A stretch of 64,000 bases of DNA, from NCBI RefSeq assembly GCF_000715075.1, contig NC_134095.1:51140806-51204805 (forward strand), read 5' to 3'. The DNA is from Nicotiana tabacum. Taxonomy: Eukaryota; Streptophyta; Magnoliopsida; Solanales; Solanaceae. The first letter of the stretch is position 1; the number at the start of each line of letters is the position of its first letter. Made by a program: the position numbers and the translations under genes. The notes under the pieces were generated by a model. That model saw nothing but the letters and a program-made list of their open reading frames with translations, did not search any database and was not told where the DNA came from. Below are positions 22,445 to 33,601 of the stretch, piece by piece.

Positions 22445-22522
22445 AACTTCAAGATTTTTAGGGTGAATCAATCATATCTTCTCCATTCTTCATCAAAAGT
22501 TAATGTTAGCGACATTGTCAAT
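22445..22522 (+). pseudogene. Gene 1 exon 3
   Basis: Bounded by an acceptor ttaatag (22438-22444) and a GTAAGT donor (22523). It holds 26 codons starting NFKIFRVNQSYLLHSS in phase 0, without stops. The preceding intron is 90 bp. The following intron is the target of element B. Confidence 0.65.
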
Positions 22523-24555
22523 GTAAGTAGTTGTTTCTTCGATTTTATTTAGTCTTGCTTTTCATTAATTTCTACTATCGTAAACTAGATTTATGTTCTA
22601 CTAACTTGCTTTTCATTAAGTTTATTCTGTGAATTTTTGTCTTCCATTATTGTGGTCCTCACCTGTTTTTAATTGAATTCTGTGTCTCTGAGGCCTTGAA
22701 AACCTCATTTAGAGTCGCCTCGATTTGCATGCGCAGTCCAGGCGCGTAGCCAGAAAGCTTCAATATGAAATTCTGTAAAAATGCTAAGTTTTGATTTTAT
22801 AATGAATAAATTTTACTTTGGTCAACATTTTGGGCAAACGGACCCGGACCCGTGATTTGACAGTCCCGGAGGGTCTGTAGGAAAATATCGGACTTGGGCG
22901 TATGCCCGAAATCGAATTCCGAGGTCCCAAGCCTGAGAGGTCACCAGATGGTATTGGTCCCGTATTTTGGTTCCGGTGCCCGGTACAGGTCTTATATGTG
23001 GTTTAAGTCATTCCTATAAAATTTGGTTAAAAACGGACGTCGTTTGACGTGTTTTGGACTTGAATTTCTAAATTTGAAACTCGATGAAGTTGAAGAAAAA
23101 GTTCTTGATTTTGAGGTTTAATTCATTATTTTTGAGGTTATTTTGGCGATTTGATCGCACAGATAAGTTCGTATGATGTTGTTGAGTTGGTACATGTGTT
23201 TGGTTAGGAGCCTTGAGGGCTCGGGTGTGTTTCGGAAGGTTTTAGACTTCAGAAAAAGTTGCAGAAATAGCAGTTATGGTGTTATGAGATTTAGTGCTAT
23301 GCGATCGCATAATGTAAGTTTTTAGGTGTCCTGTTTTGTTCTATGCGATCGCATAGGTCCTTCCGCGATCGCGTAGAGTAACCACAATTTGTTCTATGCA
23401 ATCGCATTCCCTCTTATGCGATCGCGACACATAAAAACCAAACCTGGGAAGGGAGCCTGTTTCTTCGACGCGTTCGCAATACCCAGTCCGTGATCGCAAT
23501 GACCAACTTCTCCTTACCCTGTGCGATCGCATGACCTTCTTCACGATCGCATAGACCATTTTTGCCCAGTTATTTTAAAAGAACCAAAACAGTAGCATTC
23601 GGGATTTATCAAAATTTCACAAAACCTCTTCTTCTCCCAAGCTCTTAGGCGATCCTTGAAGCAATTCTTTACCATAATCTCTTGGGTAAGAAATCTGTAA
23701 CTTATTTTCTTCCATTTTCATCAATATCTATTGAATTTCTAGGCCTAAAACATGTAATTAAGGGTAGAAAAGTAGAGATTTGGGTAGAATTAGGGCTTTT
23801 TGATTATTGATGATTTAGACCTCGTTTTGGGGTCGAATTTGAAAACAAATCATATATTCGGGCTCGTGGGTGAATGTGTGATTGGATTTTGGTTCGAATC
23901 TCGTGTTTTGACCAAGCGGGCCCAGGGTCGATTTTTGGATTTTTGGGAAGAATGATTAGAAAGCTATAATTAGGCATTGGATTCGAATTGTTTAGCATTT
24001 ATTGATGTTATGAAGTCGATTATGTATAGATACAACTAATTTGGAGTCGAATTCGAGAGTAAAAGCGGTGTTCGAGGCTTGAGTTGGCCGTGGATGTTCG
24101 AGGTAAATGTTTGATCTAACCTTAGCTTGAGGGATTAGTAGTTGTGTCCTATCTGCTATTTGCTTCTTGTTGAGTACGATGTATAGGCATGGTGAAGAGT
24201 ATCTATATGTTGGTGTCAAGCATGACCGTGAGTCTTATATTGTAATTTTCATGATTTTGTTGTATTATCCATGCTTTTGAGGTGATATCTACTTGTTGTG
24301 AAAGGTTTGTGGGAGGAATTGTGACCTATAAATATCGTAGAGCGTTGGCTCCAGTTGTATAATGAATTGTGAAGTATAAGTGATAATTGAAACAATAGAG
24401 CATTGGCTCGAGTTGCGAAGTGAATTGTGAAGTAAAAGTGAGAAAGAGAAGAGATTATTATGTTGCCCCTTGCTGGTCTATTATTGAGTTGTGGTTCCCT
24501 TGCATTGTGTTCTTAGTTGATATTACGGATGCTTAGGTTGATGATTCCTTATGTT

Positions 24556-24840
24556 GGGTGTTGTAATAAGTTTAGTTATAGATAAAGTAGTTAGATATTG
24601 TAACGAGATTGGTTATAGCTGAAGTAGTTAGGTGTTGTAACAAGTTTAATTATATTTGAGGTAGTTAGGTGTCAGAACGAGTTTGATTATAGTTGAGGTA
24701 GTTAGATGTTGGAACAAGTATGGTTATAGTTGAGGTAGTTAGGTGTCGGAACGAGTTTGATTATAGTTGAGGAACTTAGATGTTGGAACAAGTTTGGTTA
24801 TAGTTGAGGTAGTTAGATGTTGGAACAAGTTTGGTTATAG
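24556..24840 (+). repeat. 37-bp minisatellite in B 5' LTR, about 8 units
   Basis: Consensus agttaggtgttggaacaagt followed by ttggttatagttgaggt. The 3' LTR copy (31768-31980) has about 6 units, so the array changed after insertion. Confidence 0.85.
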
Positions 24841-24917
24841 CAGCTTCTCCATTTCCGGGTTAGTTTAGACCTTATTGATCCTTTGTCGGGACACTTGTTA
24901 TAATTGCAAGTATTATA

Positions 24918-25125
24918 CATATGGATCGGGTTGCACGCTGCAACAATATTATATATGAATCGGGTTGCACACCGCAACAATATTATATATGGATGGGGTT
25001 GCACGTCGCAACAATATTATATATGGATCGCGTTGCACGCCGCAACAATATTATATATGGATCGAGTTGCACGCCGCAACAATATTATATATGGATCGGG
25101 TTGCATGCTCCAACAATATTATAAA
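24918..25125 (+). repeat. 34-bp hairpin minisatellite in B 5' LTR, 6 units
   Basis: Each unit carries gttgcacgccgcaac, whose arms gttgc/gcaac pair, then aatattatatatggatcgg. The 3' LTR counterpart is 32060-32230 with 5 units. The frame-shifting 34-bp period creates long spurious open frames. Confidence 0.88.
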
Positions 25126-25235
25126 TGGGAGCTGGTGATACGCCTACCACAAGATATAATGAAATGGGAGCGGGTGGTACGCCTACCACAAGATATAACG
25201 AAAAGGGAGCGGGCAGTACGCCTAACACAAGATGT
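25125..25235 (+). repeat. 39-bp hairpin minisatellite in B 5' LTR, 3 units
   Basis: Unit gggagcgggtggtacgccta followed by ccacaagatataatgaaat. gtggta and taccac-like arms form a stem. Counterpart at 32225-32340. The same 39-bp family occurs inverted in F and D. Confidence 0.85.
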
Positions 25236-25962
25236 GAAAAGAAAGTGAAATCTGCCTTTAGTTTTCTTACTCTTGTTAGTGGTTGGATTTTGATTACTTT
25301 ATAGTTCTTTTGATAATCTTTTCTTACCTGTTATTCCCCGAAGCATGTTTTCCCCTCCCATCTTTACTTGTTTATTCTGCTTTACTTTCCGATGTATATC
25401 ATATAACTGCACATGCTTAATTGGTAGTCTGGTCCTAGTCTCGTCACTACTTCTCCGAGGTTAGGCTAGGCACTTAGTAGTGCATGGGGTCGGTTGTGCT
25501 GATACTACACTCTGCACTGTGTGCAGATCCCGGAGCAGCTTTCGGACAGTAGTTGGAGTGCTTCCTTTAGTCCACTCGGAGACCCAAGGTAGACTTGCAG
25601 GTGATCGCAGGCCCTGGCGTCTCCCTCTATCTCTATTTCCTGTTTCATGTCCCTCTATTCAGAAATAGTGTACTATTATTTTCTTCAGACCTTGTATGTA
25701 GTAAATCCTAGATAGTGTGACACTGTGACACTAGGTTTTGGGTATTTGAGGTTTTAAAAGTTGTAATGGATGTAGACTTTAGATATTTAATTGTTAACTT
25801 CCGCTTAATTATTTAAGTTTCGTTGTTATTATGTTATCGCCTTATGTTTGCTAAAAAGAGGTAATATGAAAGTGAAGTAAGTAGTAAGGTTTGGCTTGCC
25901 TAGCTCTCATTAGCAGGTGCTATCACGACTCCCGAGGGTGGGAACTCCGGGTCGTGATAAGT

Positions 25963-25975
25963 TGGTATCAGAGCT
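25963..25975 (+). other. Element B primer-binding site
   Basis: tggtatcagagct, an exact initiator-Met tRNA match, three bases after the LTR end. Confidence 0.9.
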
Positions 25976-26010
25976 CTAGGTTACATGTGTCTCACAGTTC
26001 ACAGACAAGC

Positions 26011-26070
26011 TTAGTAGAGTCTGAGGGATCGGTACAGAGACGTCTGTATTTATCCCCTAGAGGCTACAGA
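26011..26070 (+). promoter_or_regulatory. Conserved gypsy leader motif, element B
   Basis: ttagtagagtctgagggatc followed by ggtacagagacgtctgtatt and gaggcta. Counterpart of the block in A, E and F. Confidence 0.5.
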
Positions 26071-26160
26071 GTTAGGCAAAACTTCACATCTATTCTTTTT
26101 TGTCGTGCGATTTTGTTCTCTCAGTGCTAAATTGAAACCTCTACTCTTGTCCTTTCGCGA

Positions 26161-27240
26161 ATGGCGAGGTCATGTACCATTTCTTCAGCTGAGCATCAGC
26201 ACAGATCAGTGATAGATCAGCTACGTCTTCGGAGGCTTTGTGGAAGTTGGATAAGTTTCACCAATCTCTTCACTACTACTTTCAGCAGTGCTTATTAAGG
26301 GTATCCCCAAGACTATCTAGACAACTGTCACGAGGTTCTTAGGAACATGGGTATTGTTGAGACCAATGGGGTCGATTTTGCTACATTTCGCTCGTCTGGA
26401 TCCGCCAAGACTTGGTAGAGGGATTATTGCTTAGCTAGACCAGCCGGATCACCAGCCTTGACTAGAGAACATTTCATGCAGCTATTTCTGGAAAAGTTTC
26501 TTCCCATCACTCAGAGAGAGGTCTATCAGAGGCAGTTTGAGCATCCCTAGCAAGGTTATATGATCGTTACTCAATACGAGATCAGATTCTTTGACTTGGC
26601 TCGTCATGATCTTATCATACTTCCCATTGTGAGAGAGAGTAAGGAGGTTCATTGAGGGATTCGTCTAGACCGTTCAGTTTGCTAGAGGTGGAGGTAGAGG
26701 TATTATAGGTGGAGGTAGAGATGCTAGAGGTGGAGGTGCAGGTACTGTTTTGGTTTGTGGTAGAGAAGCTTCGGTTTTATCTTGTGCCGTATCTGGTCAT
26801 GCCTAGTGATTCTTTGAGTGCCCATATTTATGTGTCTACGCCGGTAGGTGATCCTATTGTGGTGGATCATGTTCATTGATCATGTATAGTTGTGATTGGA
26901 CGTCTTGAGACTCGCATAGATTTGCTTCATCTGGATATGGTTGATTTTAGCGTCATATTAGGGATGGACTGGTTATCACCTTACCACGCTATCTTGGATT
27001 GCCATGCCAAGACTGTGACCATAGCTTTATCGGGTATGCCTCGTTTAGAGTAGAGAGGGACTCCTGGTCATTCTACCCATAGCTTTATCTCTTATGTAAA
27101 GGCTCAGCGTATGGTCGAGAAGGGGTGTTTGGCCTATTTGGCATATGTTCATGATTCTAGTGCTGAGGTTCCTTCTATTGATTATGTATCCGTTGTTCGT
27201 GAGCTTCCTGAGGGATGTTGACTTTTGCATTGATTTGGCT
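26161..27240 (+). pseudogene. Element B gag-protease remnant
   Basis: ATG at 26161 opens MARSCTISSAEHQH. Capsid-like residues follow (NMGIVETNGVDFATFRSSGS, LTREHFMQLFLEKFLP, YEIRFFDLARHDLIILP). A short glycine/arginine-coding repeat (ggtggaggtagag, 26685-26745) stands where the knuckle should be, then protease-like sequence with many stops, visible in part as the ILGMDWL equivalent near 26960-26985. Heavily decayed; the CCHC knuckle and the protease active site are not recognisable. Confidence 0.6.
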
Positions 27241-28042
27241 CCGGCCACTCAGCCCATTTCTATTTTGCCGTATCGTATGGCCCCGCCTGAGTTGAAATAG
27301 TTGAAGGAACAGTTGCAAGTCTTACTTGAGAAGGGTTTCATTAGACCCAACATTTCGCCTTGGGGTGCGCCAGTGTTGTTTGTCAAGAAAAAGGATGGTT
27401 TGATGAGAATATATAATGATTACCGGCAATTGAACAAGGTTACAATCAGGATTAAGTATCCACTGTCGAGGATTGATGATTTGTTCGATCAGCTTCAGGG
27501 TGTCAAGGTATTTTCAAAGATTGACTTGAGATCTGGCTACCATCAGTTGAGGATTAGGGCATCCGATGTCCCTAGGATAGCTTTTCGCACTCGGTGCGGG
27601 CATTATGAGTTCTTGGTTATGTCATTCGGGTTGACAAATGCCCCAAAAACTTTTATGGATTTGATGAACCGAGTGTTCAGGCCTTATTTGGATTCGTTCG
27701 TGATAGTCTTTATTGATGATATTTTGATATACTCCCGCAGCCGAGAGGAGCACGAGCAATATCTTAGAGTGGTTCTTCAGACTTTGAGGGATAGTCAGTT
27801 GTATGCTAATTTTGAAGTGTGAGTTCTAGTTGAGCTCATTTGCATTTCAAGGTCATGTTGTATCAGCAGAGGGTATTCAAGTTAATCTGAAGAAGATTGA
27901 GGCAGTCAAGAACTGGCCTATACCAGCATCAACTACAGAGATTCGGAGTTTCTTAGGGTTGGCAGGCTACTATCGTCGGTTTGTGGAGGGGTTCTCATCT
28001 ATCGCAGCCCCAATGACTAGGTTAACCCAGAATGGTGCCTAG
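27241..28042 (+). pseudogene. Element B reverse transcriptase (nearly intact core)
   Basis: From 27301 a 173-codon open frame carries [51 protein letters not shown] and an intact F-I-D-D box (aspartates 27715-27720). It ends at 27822 by frameshift, and the thumb continues at 27830-28042 ([30 protein letters not shown]). There is a TAG just before 27301. This is the best preserved RT in the window. Confidence 0.85.
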
Positions 28043-28720
28043 TTCAGATGGTCAGACGAGTGTGAGGTGAGCTTTCAGAAGCTTAAGACAGCTCTGACTA
28101 CGGCACCGTTGTTGGTTTTGCCCACAGGATCAGGGCCTTATGCAGTTTATTGTGATGCATCTCGTATTGGACTTGGTGCAGTACTGATGTAGGATGGCAA
28201 AGTCATTGCCTACGCTTCGCAGTAGTTGAATATTCATGAGAAGAACTATCCGGTTAATGACTTGGAGTCGGCAGCCATTGTTCACGCGTGAAGATTTGGA
28301 GACATTATCTGTATGGCATGGCATGTGAGGTGTTCACGGATCACAAGAGTCTTCAGTATTTGTTCAAGGAAAAGGAGTTGAATTTGAGGCAGAGGAGGTG
28401 GTTGGAGTTGTTGAAAGATTATGACATCACTATCTTATATCACTAGGGAAAGGCCAATGTGGCGGCCGATGCCTTGAATAGAAAGTCAGCCAGTATGGGC
28501 AGTCTTGCTAATATTTCGGTCGGTGAGAGACCACTTGCTTTGGATGTTCAGGCTTTGGCCAATCGGTTCGTGTGGTTAGATATTTCTGAGCCTAGTCGAG
28601 CATTAGCTTACACGGTCGCTTGTTATTCTTTATTGGAGCGTATCCGTGATCGACAACATGATAATCCTCATTTGTGTGTCCTTAGAGATATGGCGTAGCA
28701 CGGAGGCGCCAAACAGGTTA
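28043..28720 (+). pseudogene. Element B RNase H remnant
   Basis: FRWSDECEVSFQKLK, YAVYCDASRIGLGAVLM, stops at the M/Q positions and a frameshift near 28290. Then [20 protein letters not shown] and AADALNRKSASMGSL. The catalytic Asp of CDAS is kept. Confidence 0.75.
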
Positions 28721-29700
28721 CCTTGGGTGATGATGGAGCTTTGATATTGCAGGGTCGAGTTTGTGTGCCTAATGTGGATGGGCTTCGAGAGTTGATTTTA
28801 GAGGAGGCCCATAGTTCCCGGTACTCTATTCATCCGGGCGCCGCGAAGATGTATCAGGATTTGCGACAGCATTATTGGTAGCGTAGAATGAAGAAGGATA
28901 TTATTGCATATGTGACTCGGTGTTCGAATTGTCAGCAGGTTAAGTATGAGCATTAGAGGCCTGGTAGATTGTTTCAGAGGATTGAGCTTCCAGAGTGGAA
29001 GTGGGAGTGGATCACTATGGACTTCGTTGTTAGACTACCGCAGACTCGGAGGATAATTCAATGTAGTATGGGTCATTGTTGATAGGCTGATCAAGTCAGC
29101 GCATTTCATTCATGTGGCAGTCTCCTATTCATACGAGAGGGTAGTTGAGATCTATATCCGGGAGATTGTTCGTCTTCATGGTGTTCCTGTATCTATCATT
29201 TCGGACCAAGGTACGCAGTTTACCTCGCGTTTCTGGAGTGCAGTTCAACGAGATTTGGGCACCCAGGTTGAGTTGAGTGCATCATTTCATCCTTAGATGG
29301 ATGGGTAGTTCGAGCCGACTATTTAGAGTTTGGAGGATATGCTCCGAGCTTGTATCATTGATTTTGGAGGTTTGTGGGATCGGTTCTTGCCTTTAGCAGA
29401 GTTTGCCTACAACAACAACTACCAGTCGAGTATCTAATGGCTCCTTATGAGGCTTTATATGGTAGGCAGTGTCGATCTCCGGTTGGATGGTTTGAGCCGG
29501 GGGAGGCTCGGTTGTTGGGTACAAATCTGGTTCAGAAGGCCTTGGACAAGGTTAGGATCATTCAGGATAGGCTTTGTACAGCTCAGTCCAGGCAAAAGAG
29601 TTATGCAGACCACAAGGTTCGAGATGTGGCTTTTATGGTTGGTGAGCGGGTGTTGTTCCGAGTGTCGCCTATGAAGGGCGTGATGAGATTTAGGAAGAAG
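28721..29700 (+). pseudogene. Element B integrase remnant
   Basis: HHCC region EEAHSSRYSIHPG ... CSNCQQVKYEH at 28801-28953. Core MDFVVRLP, then ISDQGTQFTSRFW with Asp at 29204-29206 and a retained Glu at 29312-29314 next to a Q-to-stop change. Frame 29374-29859 then runs open through the C-terminal part. Confidence 0.8.
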
Positions 29701-30092
29701 AGCAAGCTTAGCCCTAGGTTCATTGGCCCGTTTAAGATTCTTGATCGAGTGGGAGAGGTGGCTTATAGACTTGATTGCCGCCGAGCTTATCAGCCGTGCA
29801 TCCAGTGTTTCATGTGTCCATGCTTCGAAAGTATCACGACAATCCATCCCACGTGTTAGATTTCAGCACTGTCCAGTTGGACAAGGATTTGTCGTACAAG
29901 GAGAGGCCGGTAGCCATTCTAGACCGGCAGGTTCGTCAGTTGAGGTCGAAGAGTTTTCCTTCTGTTCGTGTTCAATGGAGAGGTCAGTCCCCTGAGGCAT
30001 CGATCTGGGAGTTCGAGCCTGATATGCAGAGCCGTTATCCCCATCTTTTCCCCGACTCAGGTACTTTCTTCTTCTATCCGTTCGAGGACTAA
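29701..30092 (+). pseudogene. Element B GPY/F motif and chromodomain-like tail
   Basis: KSKLSPRFIGPFKILDRVGE, a frameshift near 29780, then HPVFHVSMLRKYHDNPSHV, PVAILDRQVRQLRSK, RVQWRGQSPEASIWEFEPDM, ending with the FED tail at 30090. Well preserved compared with A. Confidence 0.78.
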
Positions 30093-30101
30093 CAGTTGTT
30101 T

Positions 30102-30114
30102 TAGAGGTGGAGAA
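30102..30114 (+). other. Element B polypurine tract
   Basis: agaggtggagaa directly before the 3' LTR. Confidence 0.75.
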
Positions 30115-33054
30115 TATGATGACCCAAAAGAACATCACCTGTTTTTAGTTGAATTATGTGTCTTTGAGGACTTGAAAACCTTATTTAGAGTTGCCTCAGT
30201 TTGCGTGCACAGTCCGGGCGCGTAGACAGAAAGCTTAAATATGAAATTTTGTGAAAAATGCTAAGTTTTGATTTTAAAATGAATAAATTTGACTTTGATC
30301 AACATTTAGGGCAAACGGACTTCCGAGGTCCCAAGCCTGAGAAATGAATTTTTAAGAAAAATTGTTTTTTGGAAATGTTCAAGGAAATTTGAAATGAAAT
30401 ATGATGAGAAAGCGATGATATCGGGCTCGTATTTTGGTTCCGGCGCCCAGTACAGGTATTATATGTGGTTTAAGTCATTCTTGTAAAATTTGGTTAAAAA
30501 CGAACATCGTTTCAGACTTGAATTTCTAAATTTGAAGCTTGATGAAGTTGAAGAAAAAGTTCTTGATTTTGAGGGGTGATTCATTGTTTTTGAGGTTATT
30601 TTGGCGATTTGATCGCATGGATAAGTTTGTATGATTTTGTTGAGTTGGTACATGTGTATGGTTAGGAGCCCCGAAGGCTCAGGTGTGTTTCAGATGTGTT
30701 TCAGAAGGTTTTAGACTTAAGAAAAAATTGCAGAAATAGTAGTTCTGGTGTTCTGAGATTTAGTGCTATGCGATCGCATAAGCAGTCTCGCGATCGCATA
30801 GTGTAAGTTTTTAGGTGTCCTGTTTTGTTCTATGCGATTGCATAGGTCCTTCCGCGATCACGTAGAGTAACCACAATTTGTTCTATGCGATCGCATTCCC
30901 TCTTACGCGATCGCGACGCATAAAAACCAAACCTGGGAAGGGAGCCTGTTTCTTCTATGCGTTCGCAATACCCAGTCCGCAATCGCAATAACCAACTTCT
31001 CCTTACCCTGTGCGATCGCATGACCTTCTTCGCGATCGCATAGACCATTTTTGCCCAGTTATTTTAAAAGACCCAAAACAGTAGCATTACGTGATCGGAT
31101 TTTGGTTTGAATCTCGTGTTTTGACCAAGCGGGCCCGGGGTCAATTTTTGGATTTTTGGGAAGAATGATTAGAAAGCTATAATTAGGCATTGTATTCGAA
31201 TTTTTTAGCATTTATTGAAGTTATGAAGTCGATTATGTATAGATACAATTGATTTGGAGTCGAATTCGAGAAGAAAAGCTGTGTTCGAGGCTTGAGTTGG
31301 CCGTGGAAGTTCGAGGTAAGTGTTTGGTCTAACCTTAGCTTGAGGGATTAGGAGTTGTGTCATATCTGCTATTTGCTTCTTGTTGAGTACGACGTATAGG
31401 CATGGTAACGAGTATCTATACATTGGTGTCAATCATGACCGTGAGTCTTATATTGTGATTTTCATGATTTTGTTGTATTATCCATGCTTTTGAGGTGATA
31501 TCTACTTGTTGTGAAAGGTTTGTGGGAGGAATTGTGACCTATAAACATCATATAGCGTTGGCTCCAGTTGTATAATGAATTCTAAAAGTATAAGTGATAA
31601 TTGAAACTCTAGAGCATTGGCTCGAGTCGCGAAGTGAATTGTGAAGTAAAAGTGAGAAAGAGAAGAGATTATTATGTTGCCCCTTGTTGGTCTCTTATTG
31701 AGTTGTGGTTCCCTTGAATTGTGTTCTTAGTTGATATTACGGATGCTTAGGTTGATGATTCCTTGTGTTGGGTGTTGTAATAAGTTAAGTTATAGCTAAA
31801 GTAGTTAGATATTGTAACGAGATTGGTTATAGCTGAAGTAGTTAGGTGTTGTAACAAGTTTAATTATAGTTGAGGTAGTTAGGTGTCGGAACGAGTTTGA
31901 TTATTGTTAAGGTAGTTAGATGTTGGAACAAGTTTGGTTATAGTTGAGGTAGTTAGATGTTGGAACAAGTTTGGTTATAGCTGCTTCTCCGTTTCCGGGT
32001 TAGTGTAGACCTTATTGATCCCTTGTCGGGACTCTTGTTATAATTGCAAGAGTTATACATATGGATCGGGTTGCACGCCACAACAATATTATATATGGAT
32101 GGGGTTGCACGCCGCAACAATATTATATATGTATGGGGTTGCACGCCGCAACAATATTATATATGGATCGGTTGTACGCCGCAACAATATTATATATGGA
32201 TCGAGTTGCACGCCGCAACAATATTATAAATGGGAGCTGGTGGTACGCCTACAAGATATAATGAAATGGGAGTGGGTGGTACGCCTACCACAAGATATAA
32301 TGAAATGGGAGCGGGTGGTACGCCTACCACAAGATGTGAAAAGAAAGTGAAATCTGCCTTTAGTTTTCTTACTCTTGTTAGTGGTTGGATTTTGATTTCT
32401 TTATAGTTCTTTTGATAATCTGTTCTTACCTGTTATTATGTTTTCCCCTCCCATATTTACTTGTTTATTTCTGCTTTACTTTCCGCTGTATATCATATAA
32501 CTGCACATGTTTAATTGGTAGTCTAGTCCTAGCCTCGTCACTACTTCGCCGAGGTTAGGCTAGGCACTTACCAGCACATGGGGTCGGTTGTGCTGATACT
32601 ACACTCTACACTGTGTGCAGATCCCGGAGCAGCTTTTGGACAGTAGTTGGAGTGCTTCCTTTAGTCCACTCGGAGACCCAAGGTAGACCTACAGGCGATA
32701 CAGGCCCTGGCGTCTCCCTCTATCTCTATTTCCTGTTTCATGTACCTTTATTCATAAACAATGTACTATTATTTTCACCAAACCTTGTATGTAGTAAATC
32801 TTAGATAGTTTGTGACACCGTGACACCAGGTTTTGGGTATTTGAGGTTTTAAAAGTTGTAATGGATGTAGACTTCAGATATTTAATTGTTAACTTACGCT
32901 TAATTCTTTAAGTTCCGTTGTTATTATGTTATCGCTTTATGTTTGCTAAAAAGAGGTAATATGAAAATGAAGTAAGTATTAAGGTTTGTCTTGCCTAGCT
33001 CTCATTAGTAGGCGCCATCACGACTCCTGAGGGTGGGAACTCCGGGTCGTGATA
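30115..33054 (+). repeat. Element B 3' LTR
   Basis: Starts tatgatgaccc (TG mutated to TA) and ends gggtcgtgata. Cluster of gcgatcgc palindromes at 30765-31050. A ~290-bp deletion at about 31088 removes the donor-like site present in the 5' LTR. Minisatellites at 31768-32340, stem-loop at 32525-32567, acceptor-like gtgcag at 32620. Confidence 0.85.
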
Positions 33055-33403
33055 AGTATGTAATACTGGAAGTCTGTCCTCTCAATGTCTGTCTTCCAGT
33101 ATGTGATATTGGGATAACTGTTGAGTTGTTTATTCTAGTATATTTATAGGAAATCTGGTGTGTGTTACACCTTCTAATTCATTTCATCCAGTATATTATA
33201 CTGGAAAACTGCCAGCTGTTGGATGTTTTGTCCAGTAAAATATACTGGATAAGTATAATATATTTCATTTCATTATTTTTTTTTGGTTCTAATAATTTAT
33301 TCTACAAAATTATATTCTACCCTTGTTGAATTGTGTTTACACTCGATAAGAATGTTTATGTATTATGATGCTCTAATTCTTACCATTTTTCTTTTCTTTT
33401 CAG
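33055..33403 (+). other. Gene 1 intron remainder with CCAGTATATTATACTGG palindromes
   Basis: Continues the intron opened at 22523 after element B. Palindrome copies occur at about 33088, 33188-33204 and 33229-33248. It ends in a pyrimidine-rich acceptor ttttcttttcag (33392-33403). Confidence 0.7.
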
Positions 33404-33526
33404 AGGGTATTTGCCAAAGTTGAAAACATTGTACATGCAGATCATGTTAAATTTAAAATAAAGATGAAGAAAAATATTAAAGATAATCGAAAAAAGATGA
33501 AGACATATGTTAAGAACTTTGTTAAG
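33404..33526 (+). pseudogene. Gene 1 exon 4
   Basis: 41 codons without stops, lysine-rich (RVFAKVENIVHADHVKFKIK, then KKNIKDNRKKMKTYVKNFVK), between a strong acceptor and donor gtaatt at 33527. The basic composition may serve as a nuclear-targeting or nucleic-acid-binding stretch; that is inference. Confidence 0.6.
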
Positions 33527-33601
33527 GTAATTAACTAGTTTGGCAATTTATTTTACTGTTGATTTTGTTCGTAGAATAATATATTGTATTCATTATTGCA
33601 G

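Larger units (their letters stand above)
22651..25959 (+). repeat. Element B 5' LTR
   Basis: Starts tgtggtcctcacctg and ends gggtcgtgata. Order inside: gcgatcgc palindrome cluster (23290-23560), donor-like gtaag (23686), 37-bp repeats (24556-24840), 34-bp repeats (24918-25125), 39-bp repeats (25125-25235), stem-loop (25433-25470), acceptor-like gtgcag|atcc (25526). Confidence 0.88.
22651..33054 (+). mobile_element. Element B: complete but decayed chromovirus LTR retrotransposon with minisatellite-bearing LTRs
   Basis: LTRs at 22651-25959 (3309 bp) and 30115-33054 (2940 bp). Probable target duplication attat/agtat. It lies in a gene 1 intron. The interior is only 4155 bp: PBS, short gag, no visible knuckle, RT, RNase H, integrase, chromodomain. 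The 5' LTR has lost ~11 bp just after its start; the 3' LTR has lost ~290 bp corresponding to about 23598-23878 and has fewer minisatellite units. Confidence 0.88.

Noticed and set aside
24904..25248. Three overlapping open frames (67-114 codons) with repeated 'NNIIYG' words
   Set aside because: Products of a 34-bp hairpin minisatellite in the LTR, which cycles through all frames.
11926..33054. Endogenous pararetrovirus
   Set aside because: Integrase, LTRs, target duplications and a chromodomain are present and no movement-protein motif is seen; these are LTR retrotransposons.
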